Assembly: GCF_001412575.1 (NCBI RefSeq)
Contig: NZ_CP011834.1
Location: 2,542,001-2,606,000, forward strand
Length of the DNA: 64,000 nucleotides
DNA from: Limnohabitans sp. 103DPR2
Lineage (GTDB): Bacteria > Pseudomonadota > Gammaproteobacteria > Burkholderiales > Burkholderiaceae_C
Direction: 5' to 3'
In this document: piece by piece, positions 9,707 through 17,419 of the stretch
How positions within the stretch are numbered: the stretch's first letter is position 1
Layout: the number at the start of each line of letters is the position of its first letter
Translations under genes and position numbers: made by a program
The notes under the pieces: generated by a model
The model's database searches: none
Told to the model about the DNA's origin: nothing
Seen by the model: only the letters and a program-made list of their open reading frames with translations

Positions 9707-9735
9707 ATGCTAACCCTTTGATATAGACCTGACAA
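9707..9735 (-). promoter_or_regulatory. Candidate promoter of the CPA2 antiporter
   Basis: On the minus strand TTGTCA and TAGCAT are separated by 17 bp just upstream of the antiporter start codon. The -10 box ends only 6 bp before the ATG, so a transcript from here would be leaderless or nearly so. This is either a real but unusual promoter or chance. Confidence 0.3.
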
Positions 9736-9796
9736 ATATCAGATTATTCGGACAAGGTTAGAGTTATCTTTGACAAAGAAACTTTAAGGAACAACC

Positions 9797-10003
9797 ATGA
9801 TTCAAGTCGTCATGCAAAACGCCATTCGTCGCTTGAAATCCAAGTTGACATTGCCAGCACCGCCATCAACAGACAACCCTGCAGGCACTCAGAAGCGTCA
9901 AGCTGATGAGCCCGAAGGCAAAGACAAATCAGGCTTCATCTTGAAATTCTTTTTGATAGCAGCGGTGGTTTTGTTGATTGTGTTTGGGAACGTGCTGCCA
10001 TAA
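9797..10003 (+). CDS. Small single-pass membrane protein
   Basis: 68 residues. The N-terminal two thirds are polar and charged (basic start, a P/A/D/E/K-rich middle) and the last ~20 residues form one hydrophobic helix (GFILKFFLIAAVVLLIVFGN). No known family is recognised. AAGGA lies ~8 bp before the ATG, which supports translation. It sits between the divergent antiporter and the codirectional TerC gene (175 bp away). A small membrane regulator of a neighbouring transporter is possible but unsupported. Confidence 0.6.
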   Translation: MIQVVMQNAIRRLKSKLTLPAPPSTDNPAGTQKRQADEPEGKDKSGFILKFFLIAAVVLLIVFGNVLP

Positions 10004-10177
10004 ACAGCCCCCAGAGAACGTCGCGCATGATGTTGGACTGAAAACACTCCGGAAAACAGGAATCAACCATCCCAATTATCCGAAGTATTGTTGTGATTTA
10101 ATACAAAAAAAACAGAGTGAACCTCAAAGCATTTTTGTAATTTCATTGAATCTACAACCTACATAGACGCTCTCATC

Positions 10178-11140
10178 ATGCAAACAATTGCCCCTCTTTG
10201 GCTTTGGATCACTTTTGTGGTCATTGTTTTAGTCTCCTTGTTCATTGACTTTTGGATGCTCAAAAAACAAGGCTCTCAAGACATGAGCATGAAAGATGCG
10301 CTGCGCTGGTCCGTGGTTTGGATTGTCATGAGCTTCTTGTTCAACGGTCTGTTGTGGTGGGCCGTGAAAGACACTGCCAACTCCACTGAAATGGCCAACG
10401 ACAAAGCCCTCGAATTTTTAACAGGCTATCTGATTGAGAAGTCTCTGGCTGTTGACAACATTTTTGTCTTCTTAATGATCTTCACCTACTTTGCTGTTCC
10501 CTCGCACTATCAAAAAAGGGTGCTCATGATTGGCATTGTGGGCGCCATTGTGTTGCGCACCGTCATGATCTTGATCGGTGGTTGGCTACTGGCCCAGTTT
10601 CACTGGATTCTTTATGTATTTGGTGCATTCCTGGTACTCACTGGCATCAAGATGTGGTGGGCTGCCGGCAAGGAACCCAGCTTGGATGACAACCCTGCCC
10701 TCAAGTTGCTGAACAAACTGATACCTGTCAGCAAGTCTTACGACGGTGAAAAGTTTTGGACAGTCGAAAATGGCAAGAAGATAGCGACCCCACTGTTCAT
10801 GGTCATCTGTTTGATTGCCATCACGGACATCATTTTTGCCGTGGACTCCATCCCTGCCATCTTCGCCATCACGGACGACGCGTTCATCGTTTTGACCAGC
10901 AATGTTTTTGCCATCTTAGGTCTGCGCGCGATGTACTTTTTGTTGGCCAATGTCGCCTCCAAGTTTCATTTACTCAACTATGGCTTGGCTGTCATTTTGA
11001 TGTTCATTGGCACCAAAATGTGCTTGGTGGATGTCTACAAAGTACCTGTTGTTGCATCTTTGGCTGTGGTGGTGGTCGTCCTTGCAGCAACCATGTGGCT
11101 AAGCGTGAAGACGGCAAAGCCCGAGAGTCACAGCAACTGA
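10178..11140 (+). CDS. TerC/Alx-family integral membrane protein
   Basis: 320 residues with about nine hydrophobic segments. Hallmarks of the TerC family (PF03741): EKSLAVDNIFVFLMIF near residue 90 and a second acidic in-membrane motif AITDIIFAVDSIPAIFAIT near residue 220. Full length and layout match the Alx/YgjT group, linked in E. coli to pH-induced Mn2+ export, rather than short tellurite TerC. A role in metal, probably Mn2+, homeostasis at the inner membrane is inferred. The 174 bp before the gene show no sequence I can recognise as the yybP-ykoY Mn2+ riboswitch that controls E. coli alx. It converges on the nhaR-like gene. Confidence 0.88.
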   Translation: MQTIAPLWLWITFVVIVLVSLFIDFWMLKKQGSQDMSMKDALRWSVVWIVMSFLFNGLLWWAVKDTANSTEMANDKALEFLTGYLIEKSLAVDNIFVFLMIFTYFAVPSHYQKRVLMIGIVGAIVLRTVMILIGGWLLAQFHWILYVFGAFLVLTGIKMWWAAGKEPSLDDNPALKLLNKLIPVSKSYDGEKFWTVENGKKIATPLFMVICLIAITDIIFAVDSIPAIFAITDDAFIVLTSNVFAILGLRAMYFLLANVASKFHLLNYGLAVILMFIGTKMCLVDVYKVPVVASLAVVVVVLAATMWLSVKTAKPESHSN

Positions 11141-11160
11141 CATTCAAACCAACCCCCTTT

Positions 11161-12042
11161 TCACTTGTGTTGCAACAGCGACTGAACCAAGGGGTGATGT
11201 ACTTTTCGCTCTGTGCCGATGGCAAAGAAATGCTCTTTAACACCGGTACAAGCGCCAAGTCTGCTGACGCCGTACTGCGACACCAAGTCTTCTTGAACCC
11301 ATTCTGCAGCTGGGAAAATGCCCATGCCATTGGCACCGAATGTTTGCAGCAGGGCACTGTCCTCAAACTCACCCACCACGTTGGGGGTGATGTGCTGCTG
11401 TTCAAACCAGCGGTCTAATCGATCACGCATTGCGGTATGCGCTGTCGGCAGCAGGATGGGTACAGAAGACAAACTTTGCGGAAAATGTTGGCGCGCCGCC
11501 TTGACCCATGATTTCGTCCCGTACAAGGCAATGTCACTGGCGCCCAGCGCATGGCTGTACAACTTGAGATTGCTGTTACTGGGTGCAGCGCGATCTGACA
11601 GCACCACATCAAGGCGATGCAAGGCCAAGTCCCCAAGCAGGTCTTCCAGTTCACCCTCGTAACATGTGAGCTTTAGATTCTTCACCGACATGATGGGCAG
11701 CAACAAACGGTGCGCCACCATCTTGGGCAAGCTGTCACAAATGCCAACCGTCAATCGCGCCATTGGTTTGCTGGCTGCATTTCTAACATGTGACGGCAAT
11801 GCTTCACCTATTTGAAAAATAAGGTCGGCTTGTTTCATGGCCGCTGTGCCAGCTTCCGTTAACACCAATCCTCGACCAGCAGGTTTCAAAAGCGCAAAGC
11901 CCAAAGACTTTTCCAGCTCACGAACTTGTGCGCTGACAGTTTGGACAGCCATGTCCAACTTGTCTGCAGCTTTGGTGATGCCGCCCTCCTTGGCCACAAC
12001 CCAAAAATAGTAAAGGTGCTTGTAATTGAAATGGACGCTCAT
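11161..12042 (-). CDS. nhaR: NhaR-type LysR-family regulator
   Basis: 293 residues. The N-terminal winged helix-turn-helix starts FNYKHLYYFWVVAKEGGITKAA, the form typical of NhaR rather than most LysR proteins, and is followed by TVSAQVRELEKSLG. The remainder is a LysR substrate-binding domain. In E. coli NhaR activates nhaA in response to Na+; no nhaA is in this window, so the target here is unknown. The gene is convergent with the TerC gene (20 bp between stops) and divergent from the small membrane gene at 12147. Confidence 0.85.
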   Translation of the reverse strand: MSVHFNYKHLYYFWVVAKEGGITKAADKLDMAVQTVSAQVRELEKSLGFALLKPAGRGLVLTEAGTAAMKQADLIFQIGEALPSHVRNAASKPMARLTVGICDSLPKMVAHRLLLPIMSVKNLKLTCYEGELEDLLGDLALHRLDVVLSDRAAPSNSNLKLYSHALGASDIALYGTKSWVKAARQHFPQSLSSVPILLPTAHTAMRDRLDRWFEQQHITPNVVGEFEDSALLQTFGANGMGIFPAAEWVQEDLVSQYGVSRLGACTGVKEHFFAIGTERKVHHPLVQSLLQHK

Positions 12043-12146
12043 GACAGTTTTTTAAGGATGGTTGTTATTGAATTTTCTGCTTTTTCAGAACCGCTTGCTG
12101 AACTACCTTAGCTTCCTTCGCAATCCCCGCATTTCATGGAGAGAAT

Positions 12147-12319
12147 ATGACTGACATCCAAACAATTGACATGTCCATTGGCGTTTTAATCATTGCCGTC
12201 GCAGTTCTGTACGCGGCCTGGTACGAGTACAGAAAGAAAATCAACAAGACGCCAAGTTGTTACTCGCAACCGGCCTGCTCAGTTTGAGTGGCAGCGCATT
12301 CATGATGATGGCCCTGTAA
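12147..12319 (+). pseudogene. Small two-helix membrane protein gene, apparently frameshifted
   Basis: GGAGAG lies 3 bp before an ATG at 12147. The first frame encodes 46 residues with one hydrophobic helix (IGVLIIAVAVLYAAWYEY) and then drops into unlikely sequence with a TGA at 12285-12287. From about 12230 another frame continues with a charged linker (KENQQDAK) and a second helix (LLLATGLLSLSGSAFMM) ending at TAA 12317-12319. One extra base in the A-rich run 12231-12240 would join them into a ~57-residue two-helix protein. It may be a real mutation, a sequencing error in a homopolymer-like run, or recoding. Family unknown. Confidence 0.5.
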
Positions 12320-12437
12320 GTTGAAATACCCAAGCCCCTCAAGGGGCAAATAAGCCAAATAAAATCAAGAGCAATGACGGTCAACGGTCAGAGTACAAAA
12401 AACCAAAGACCCGATGCAAAACCCGAAAAAAATATGT

Positions 12438-12443
12438 CATAAT
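12438..12443 (+). promoter_or_regulatory. Candidate -10 box of the tRNA-Leu gene
   Basis: CATAAT matches TATAAT at five of six positions and lies 18 bp before the mature tRNA 5' end, a usual distance. No convincing -35 box is visible at 16-18 bp spacing. Confidence 0.4.
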
Positions 12444-12461
12444 CGCGTTCTTCGCAATCCT

Positions 12462-12546
12462 GCCCGGGTGGTGAAATTGGTAGACGCAGGGGACTCAAAA
12501 TCCCCCGCCGCAAGGCGTGCCGGTTCGATTCCGGCCTCGGGCACCA
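12462..12546 (+). tRNA. tRNA-Leu (anticodon CAA)
   Basis: 85-nt cloverleaf. The acceptor stem GCCCGGG pairs with CTCGGGC before ACCA, so the CCA end is encoded. The D-arm has TGGTGAAATTGGTAGACGC; the anticodon stem GGGGA/TCCCC closes the loop CTCAAAA with anticodon CAA; a long variable arm (GCCGCAAGGCGT region) marks it as class II; and the T-arm is CCGGTTCGATTCCGG. It reads UUG leucine codons. Confidence 0.95.
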
Positions 12547-12582
12547 TCGATTTTTCTCAAATCGAATCACATTAATTGCGAA

Positions 12583-13137
12583 ATGCTATTCCTGCTAATA
12601 ATTGCATTAGCTGTACTGTACCCCGCAGTGCACATCCTGAATGGTTGGCTGTTTGACTTTGCCACCATCAACCACCATATCTCGTTGATCTATTTGCCTG
12701 CTTTTTTGCGGCTGTTCAATCTGCTGGTGTTGGGGCCTGTTTACGGAACGCTCACAACCATTCTGGGCGGCCTGTTTCTTATGGGCAACTTCAATGAGGC
12801 ACTGGCTTTTGCACTTTTCAACATTGCATGCTCAGCGACCGGGCCATTGCTTGCCCTCTTTGGCTTCAGGCTCTACTTTAAAAGACGCGTCGAGCTCACT
12901 TATTTGCGTGACCTCATAACGCTGACGCTCATTTATTGCGTTTGCAATTCACTGATCCACCACACTTCTTGGCAAATTTTGGAATCTACGCGTGACTTTG
13001 ATCTGCAAGAGGCCGCTTGGATGTTCGTTGGCGACTTCAACGGTGCTTTGCTTGGCGCTTACCTCACAAAAGCGCTGGTCGATGCGCTTGAAAAGCGGGG
13101 CTTCAATTTTTCAGGCTCTTCGCGGCCCAAAAACTGA
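12583..13137 (+). CDS. Integral membrane protein of unknown function
   Basis: 184 residues starting at MLFLLIIALAVLYP, with five or so hydrophobic segments and a soluble C-terminal tail. I do not recognise the family; the segment around HHISLIYLPAFLRLFNLLVLGPVYGT superficially recalls the first helices of MASE1-type sensory domains, but no signalling domain follows. The frame is open upstream into the tRNA, so I used the first ATG after it (12583). Its 3' end overlaps the convergent MFS gene by 35 bp. Confidence 0.6.
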   Translation: MLFLLIIALAVLYPAVHILNGWLFDFATINHHISLIYLPAFLRLFNLLVLGPVYGTLTTILGGLFLMGNFNEALAFALFNIACSATGPLLALFGFRLYFKRRVELTYLRDLITLTLIYCVCNSLIHHTSWQILESTRDFDLQEAAWMFVGDFNGALLGAYLTKALVDALEKRGFNFSGSSRPKN

Positions 13138-14269
13138 GCGCCACCAATGGCAAGCTGACCGCAAAGGTGGCGCGAATGCCGAAGTACTCAGCCACCCAAC
13201 CCAACAAGGGTGGGCCAATCAAAAAAATCACAAATGAAGTTTGCGCCAAAGCGGCCACATTCACGGCCGCAGGTCTGTCAGTGCGCTGTGCAGCGGCAGA
13301 CATGGCCAGCGGAAAAATGGCACTGGTGCCAACACCCATCAACGCCAAACCCAACAAAGCCAACCATGCAGCTTGAGCCCAAGTGACAGCGCAGACACCC
13401 AAACCTAAAACCAAAATCAAACCTCTGGCAACGCGAACGGGTTGAAATCGCTCCACCAAACGATCAGCAAAAAAACGGGTCACTGCTTGGGTTGTGGCGC
13501 CTGCAGCAACCGCCAGACCACACACAAAGGGACTGCTTGAAAAAACATCACGCATGTAAATGGCAGACCAATCAATGCCCGCACCTTCCATGAGCATGGC
13601 CGCAAAGGTGGCCACAACCAACATCAAAATAGCAGGCGTTGGCCATGCGAACTGAACGCTTACCTGAGTGTCTTCTGAACTGACACGTGGCCTGTGAGGT
13701 GCAGCCTCAAACCTGCCCAACAGCATCATCACCATGAGGGTGACCACAGCCACCATGCCCAACAAATGAAGTTGCGGTGACAAGCCCCCTTGCGCAGCCA
13801 AACCCCCTAACAAACCCGCAGATGCGAAGCCAATGCTCCAAAATGCATGAGCCCTGTTCATGATGCGACGACCCACCGCAAATTCAACACGATCAGCTTC
13901 TAAATTAACCACCTGCTCAATGGCGCCAATGCAAATGCCAGCAGGCAACAAACTCATGAACATCCAAAAGGGATGGGTGGCAAATGCAGCCAAAGCATAA
14001 AAAACGGTGACGAGCGGCAGACCCACCCATAGAATTTTTTGAGCACCCCAGCGCTCAATCCATCGGCCTCCAAAGGTCAAAGAAATGAGAGTGCCCGACG
14101 CTGTACCGATGAGACCCAAGCCCAAAGCACCTTCGGCCACACCCATGCTTTTCTGCACCTCTGCCATGCGGGGATACAAACCTCCCAAAGCCAAGGCATA
14201 AAGAAAAAATGCAGCATAGACACGTTGAACGGCAGACATGTTCCAACCGATAACTTGGAAAAATTTCAT
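13103..14269 (-). CDS. MFS transporter (YbjJ-like)
   Basis: 388 residues with about 12 hydrophobic segments. Major facilitator features: the GGLYPRMAEVQKSMGVAEGALGLGLIGTASG start and the loop after helix 2, FGGRWIERWGAQ, which fits the G-x-x-x-D/E-R-x-G MFS motif. The overall layout recalls the YbjJ group; the substrate is unknown. A second possible start is the ATG at 14239, neither having a strong ribosome site. The start lies 10 bp after the SDR-like gene's stop on the same strand, so the two are likely cotranscribed. The last 35 bp overlap the end of the gene on the other strand. Confidence 0.8.
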   Translation of the reverse strand: MKFFQVIGWNMSAVQRVYAAFFLYALALGGLYPRMAEVQKSMGVAEGALGLGLIGTASGTLISLTFGGRWIERWGAQKILWVGLPLVTVFYALAAFATHPFWMFMSLLPAGICIGAIEQVVNLEADRVEFAVGRRIMNRAHAFWSIGFASAGLLGGLAAQGGLSPQLHLLGMVAVVTLMVMMLLGRFEAAPHRPRVSSEDTQVSVQFAWPTPAILMLVVATFAAMLMEGAGIDWSAIYMRDVFSSSPFVCGLAVAAGATTQAVTRFFADRLVERFQPVRVARGLILVLGLGVCAVTWAQAAWLALLGLALMGVGTSAIFPLAMSAAAQRTDRPAAVNVAALAQTSFVIFLIGPPLLGWVAEYFGIRATFAVSLPLVALSFWAAKSLKN

Positions 14270-14279
14270 GCGCAGATTT

Positions 14280-15230
14280 TCAAATTGTCTTCGGAAGTTT
14301 GGCCGCCAAGGGCAGCAAACCTTCTCTCACCGTCGGGTAATGCAATCGAATCTTAAGTTCAGATTTGAGCCGTTGATTCTGCAACCTGCGTGATTCACTC
14401 ATGAAACTCAACAGCATCAGTGGCAAGGTTTCTTGTGCCTGTGTTCGCTTCACGCGGGGTGGACGAGGCAATCCCATCAGGTCAGCTGCCATGTCAAAGT
14501 AATCACCCATTTTCAAATGCGTATCGTCAGTCACATGCACCACGCGCTGCGGTTTCCCACGCCACACAGCGGCTACACAAGCCCGGGCTAAATCATCGGC
14601 ATGGATGTGATTGGTAAAAACATCGTCCTGCGCGACCAACACCGGGGTCCCTTTCAGGAGGCGCTCGCGTGGTGTGCCGTTGGGCCGGTCGGCTGCGTAG
14701 ATACCTGGAATTCGCAAAATGCTGGTTCGAACACCTGTTTTGCCAAGAAATCGAACGATGCGCTCAGCATCCACACGCCGAATCGCGCGAGGCGTATGGG
14801 GTTGAACTGTTTGCGTTTCGGGCACCCAGGCGCCACCACAATCGCCATACACACCGCTGGTTGAGCCATACACCAAGCTTTTGGGCAAGCTTCTCTTTTG
14901 AAGTGCTCTGACGAGGTTCAGGGTGCGCGGATCGGTCGACCAGCCGCCCACTCTGTCGGCGGGCGGTGGCGCTAAATGAAGAATGCGCGTTGCCCAGCCG
15001 GACAAACGCTGCAGGGTTTCGGGTGCATCTAAGTTACCGATCAGCGGAACAATGCCCTGCGCCCTGAAACTGGCAGCTTTTTCTGGGCTCGAGGTCAAGG
15101 CGGCCACCCTGGTTCGACCCACCCATTGTTTGGCCGAACGTTGACCTACATCACCACATCCGATGATCAAAACGCGCTCTTTTCGAAAGCGAGCAGGCAA
15201 GGCGCCCAAAGGGGTTTGGTTTGAAGGCAA
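14280..15230 (-). CDS. NAD-dependent epimerase/dehydratase-like protein (YeeZ/extended SDR)
   Basis: About 316 residues. The Rossmann start is ERVLIIGCGDVGQRSAKQW; later come HLAPPPAD, VYGSTSGVYGDCGGAWVPE, RRVDAERIVRFL and SILRIPGIYAADR, the pattern of extended SDR/epimerase proteins of the YeeZ type. The usual catalytic YxxxK tyrosine position reads Arg-Arg-Val-Asp-Ala-Glu, so classical epimerase chemistry is doubtful. The start is uncertain: the frame has no ATG between the divergent gene at 15276 and the conserved region, and the TTG at 15230 is my best candidate; downstream TTGs are possible. Confidence 0.72.
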   Translation of the reverse strand: MPSNQTPLGALPARFRKERVLIIGCGDVGQRSAKQWVGRTRVAALTSSPEKAASFRAQGIVPLIGNLDAPETLQRLSGWATRILHLAPPPADRVGGWSTDPRTLNLVRALQKRSLPKSLVYGSTSGVYGDCGGAWVPETQTVQPHTPRAIRRVDAERIVRFLGKTGVRTSILRIPGIYAADRPNGTPRERLLKGTPVLVAQDDVFTNHIHADDLARACVAAVWRGKPQRVVHVTDDTHLKMGDYFDMAADLMGLPRPPRVKRTQAQETLPLMLLSFMSESRRLQNQRLKSELKIRLHYPTVREGLLPLAAKLPKTI

Positions 15231-15275
15231 AATCAGGGGTTCAAGAATTTCAGACCCCCCTAGGATAACGAAAAC

Positions 15276-16322
15276 ATGAGCTTCCAAATCACCGTTGAGC
15301 CAAGTGGCCGTACTTTCAGTGCTGACAGCAGCGAAACTTTGCTGGCGGCAGGCATTCGCCAAGGCATTGGCCTGCCCTATGGTTGCAAAGACGGCGCTTG
15401 TGGTTCTTGCAAGTGCAAGAAGATTTCTGGCACCGTGGTTCACGGCGAACACCAAGCCAAGGCCTTGAGTGCTGAAGAGGAGGCGCAAGGCTTGATCTTG
15501 ACATGCTGTTCCAAAGCACAAAGCGATGTGGTGCTCGAGTCCCGCCAAGTGACCGAAGAAGGCAGTTTCCCCATCAAGAAAATGCCGGTTCGTGTGGTCA
15601 GCCTCGAGAAGAAGTCTCACGATGTGATGTCAGTGATCATGCAACTGCCTGCCACCGACGTGATGAAATTCCATGCGGGTCAGTACGTGGAATTTTTGCT
15701 GCGCGATGGCGCACGGCGCAGCTACAGCATGGCCAATGCACCCCACACCCTGGACCCTGCAGCACCCAAAGTGGAACTGCACATTCGCCACATGCCCGGC
15801 GGCAAGTTCACCGATGTGGTGTTCAGCACCATGAAAGAAAAAGACATTTTGCGCATTGAAGGCCCATACGGCAGTTTCTTTTTGCGTGAAGACTCGCAAG
15901 CACCCATCATCTTATTGGCATCGGGTACAGGCTTTGCACCGATCAAAGCCTTGATCGAGCACATGCAGCACAAGAACATCACGCGTCCAGCCACCCTGTA
16001 TTGGGGCGGCCGGCGTCCCTCCGATTTGTACATGAGCGACTGGGTGGAAGCGCAAGTGAAAGCCATGCCCAACCTCACATACGTGCCTGTGGTGTCCGAT
16101 GCTTTGCCAGAAGATGCATGGACCGGCCGAACAGGCTTTGTGCACCAAGCTGTGCTGCAAGATCACGCCGACTTAAGCGGCTACCAAGTTTATGCCTGCG
16201 GCGCACCCATTGTGGTGGATTCAGCGCGCGCAGATTACGTTGGCAAAGCTGGTCTGCCCGAAGAGGCTTTCTTTGCAGATTCATTCACCACGGAAGCCGA
16301 CAAGGCCAAGGAGTCCAATTGA
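15276..16322 (+). CDS. Ferredoxin-type NAD(P)H reductase ('CDP-6-deoxy-delta-3,4-glucoseen reductase')
   Basis: 348 residues. N-terminal plant-type [2Fe-2S] domain with the cluster cysteines in C-K-D-G-A-C-G-S-C-K-C (about residues 37-47) and the fourth in LTCC (~76). It is followed by an FAD-binding domain (RRSYSMANAP) and an NAD-binding domain (LLASGTGFAPIKALIEH; YACGAP). This is the architecture of phenol hydroxylase/benzoate dioxygenase reductases; the Burkholderiales orthologue is usually annotated as CDP-6-deoxy-glucoseen reductase although no dideoxysugar genes are nearby. It donates electrons from NAD(P)H to an unknown partner. Its TGA overlaps the next ATG by 1 bp. Confidence 0.88.
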   Translation: MSFQITVEPSGRTFSADSSETLLAAGIRQGIGLPYGCKDGACGSCKCKKISGTVVHGEHQAKALSAEEEAQGLILTCCSKAQSDVVLESRQVTEEGSFPIKKMPVRVVSLEKKSHDVMSVIMQLPATDVMKFHAGQYVEFLLRDGARRSYSMANAPHTLDPAAPKVELHIRHMPGGKFTDVVFSTMKEKDILRIEGPYGSFFLREDSQAPIILLASGTGFAPIKALIEHMQHKNITRPATLYWGGRRPSDLYMSDWVEAQVKAMPNLTYVPVVSDALPEDAWTGRTGFVHQAVLQDHADLSGYQVYACGAPIVVDSARADYVGKAGLPEEAFFADSFTTEADKAKESN

Positions 16323-17371
16323 TGCGCAACACATTTGTCCATCGCCGCACATGGCTGCTGTCTGCTGGCTTCTTAGCTGCCTCATCGTTTTTCAGCGGCC
16401 TTGTTTCGGCTCAGACACAGCCCAGCGCACCTGCGATTGCACCCGCCCCCGTGGCCGCACCCGCGCCTGCGTTGAACAAGCCCATTCGTTTGGTGGTGCC
16501 TTATGCACCCGGAGGTCCCATCGACATCACCGCACGTGCGTTGGCTGAGCGCGTCAAAGACTCGCTGGGTGTTGTGATCATTGACAACAAGCCAGGCGCC
16601 GGTGGCAACTTGGGTGTGGACATTGTGGCCAAAGCACCTGCCGATGGTTACACCATTGGCATTTCTGCCGTGGCCACGCACGCCATCAATCCTTGGCTGT
16701 TTAACAAGATGCCCTTCAATGCGGCCACCGACTTTGCCGCCATCACGCAAATGGTCCGCGTGCCCAATGTGCTGGTGATGAATGCCGACACAGCTCAGCG
16801 ACTCAAAATCAACACTGTGGCCGATTTGATTGCGTATGGCAAAGCCAATCCTGGCAAACTGAACGTGGGCTCTGGTGGCAATGGCAGTGCAGGCCATTTG
16901 GCCGCCGAAATGTTCAAGCGCGATGCAGGCATCTTTGCGGTTCACATTCCCTACAACGGCGGCAACCCTGCACAGCTGGCTTTGTTGTCAGGCCAAGTCG
17001 ATTTCAACTTCGACAACTTGGCCACCGCAGCGCCCAACATCAAGGCAGGCAAGCTCAAAGCACTGGCCGTCACCACGGCACAGCGCAGCAGCGCCCTGCC
17101 CGATATCCCCGCCATGGCCGAAACTTTGAAAGGTTTTGAAGTGGACACTTGGTGGGGCTTGGTGGCCCCAGCCAACACGCCCTCTGCTGTGGTGGCGCGT
17201 TTGCATCAAGCCTTTGCTGCTGCCTTGAATGCACCAGAAACCAAAACACGTTTTGGTTTGATGATGGCCGAGCCTGTGAGCAGTACGCCTGAACAATTTG
17301 CAGCGTTCATGAAGCGCGAGCTGGCCAAGTACGAACCGGTGGTGAAAGCCAGCGGTGCCAAGGTCGATTGA
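16322..17371 (+). CDS. Bug/TctC-family periplasmic solute receptor
   Basis: 349 residues. Sec signal peptide (RRTWLLSAGFLAASSFFSGLVSAQ), a Pro/Ala linker, then the TctC-family (PF03401) core: PIRLVVPYAPGGPIDITAR, VVIIDNKPGAGGNLGVD, VGSGGNGSAGHLAAE and VHIPYNGG. Bug receptors bind carboxylates for tripartite tricarboxylate transporters. No tctA/tctB gene is adjacent, which is common in Burkholderiales; the receptor may use a shared permease or signal. It is translationally coupled to the reductase upstream (TGATG overlap) and closed by a strong terminator. The frame extends further upstream inside the reductase, but the signal peptide fixes this start. Confidence 0.92.
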   Translation: MRNTFVHRRTWLLSAGFLAASSFFSGLVSAQTQPSAPAIAPAPVAAPAPALNKPIRLVVPYAPGGPIDITARALAERVKDSLGVVIIDNKPGAGGNLGVDIVAKAPADGYTIGISAVATHAINPWLFNKMPFNAATDFAAITQMVRVPNVLVMNADTAQRLKINTVADLIAYGKANPGKLNVGSGGNGSAGHLAAEMFKRDAGIFAVHIPYNGGNPAQLALLSGQVDFNFDNLATAAPNIKAGKLKALAVTTAQRSSALPDIPAMAETLKGFEVDTWWGLVAPANTPSAVVARLHQAFAAALNAPETKTRFGLMMAEPVSSTPEQFAAFMKRELAKYEPVVKASGAKVD

Positions 17372-17387
17372 GCTTTTGACACCTGAT

Positions 17388-17419
17388 AAAAAAAGGCGCT
17401 GAATTCAGCGCCTTTTTTT
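17388..17419. terminator. Bidirectional intrinsic terminator
   Basis: The perfect 18-bp palindrome GGCGCTGAATTCAGCGCC (17395-17412) is flanked by seven As on the left and seven Ts on the right. It serves the Bug receptor gene on + and livF on -, whose stop codon begins at the last T. Confidence 0.9.

Noticed and set aside
10004..10177. Possible yybP-ykoY (Mn2+) riboswitch ahead of the TerC/Alx-like gene
   Set aside because: E. coli alx has one, but I could not find the conserved paired elements in this 174-bp stretch.
15231..15620. Extension of the epimerase-like gene to the end of its open frame
   Set aside because: This part is antisense to the well-supported reductase gene and has no conserved sequence.
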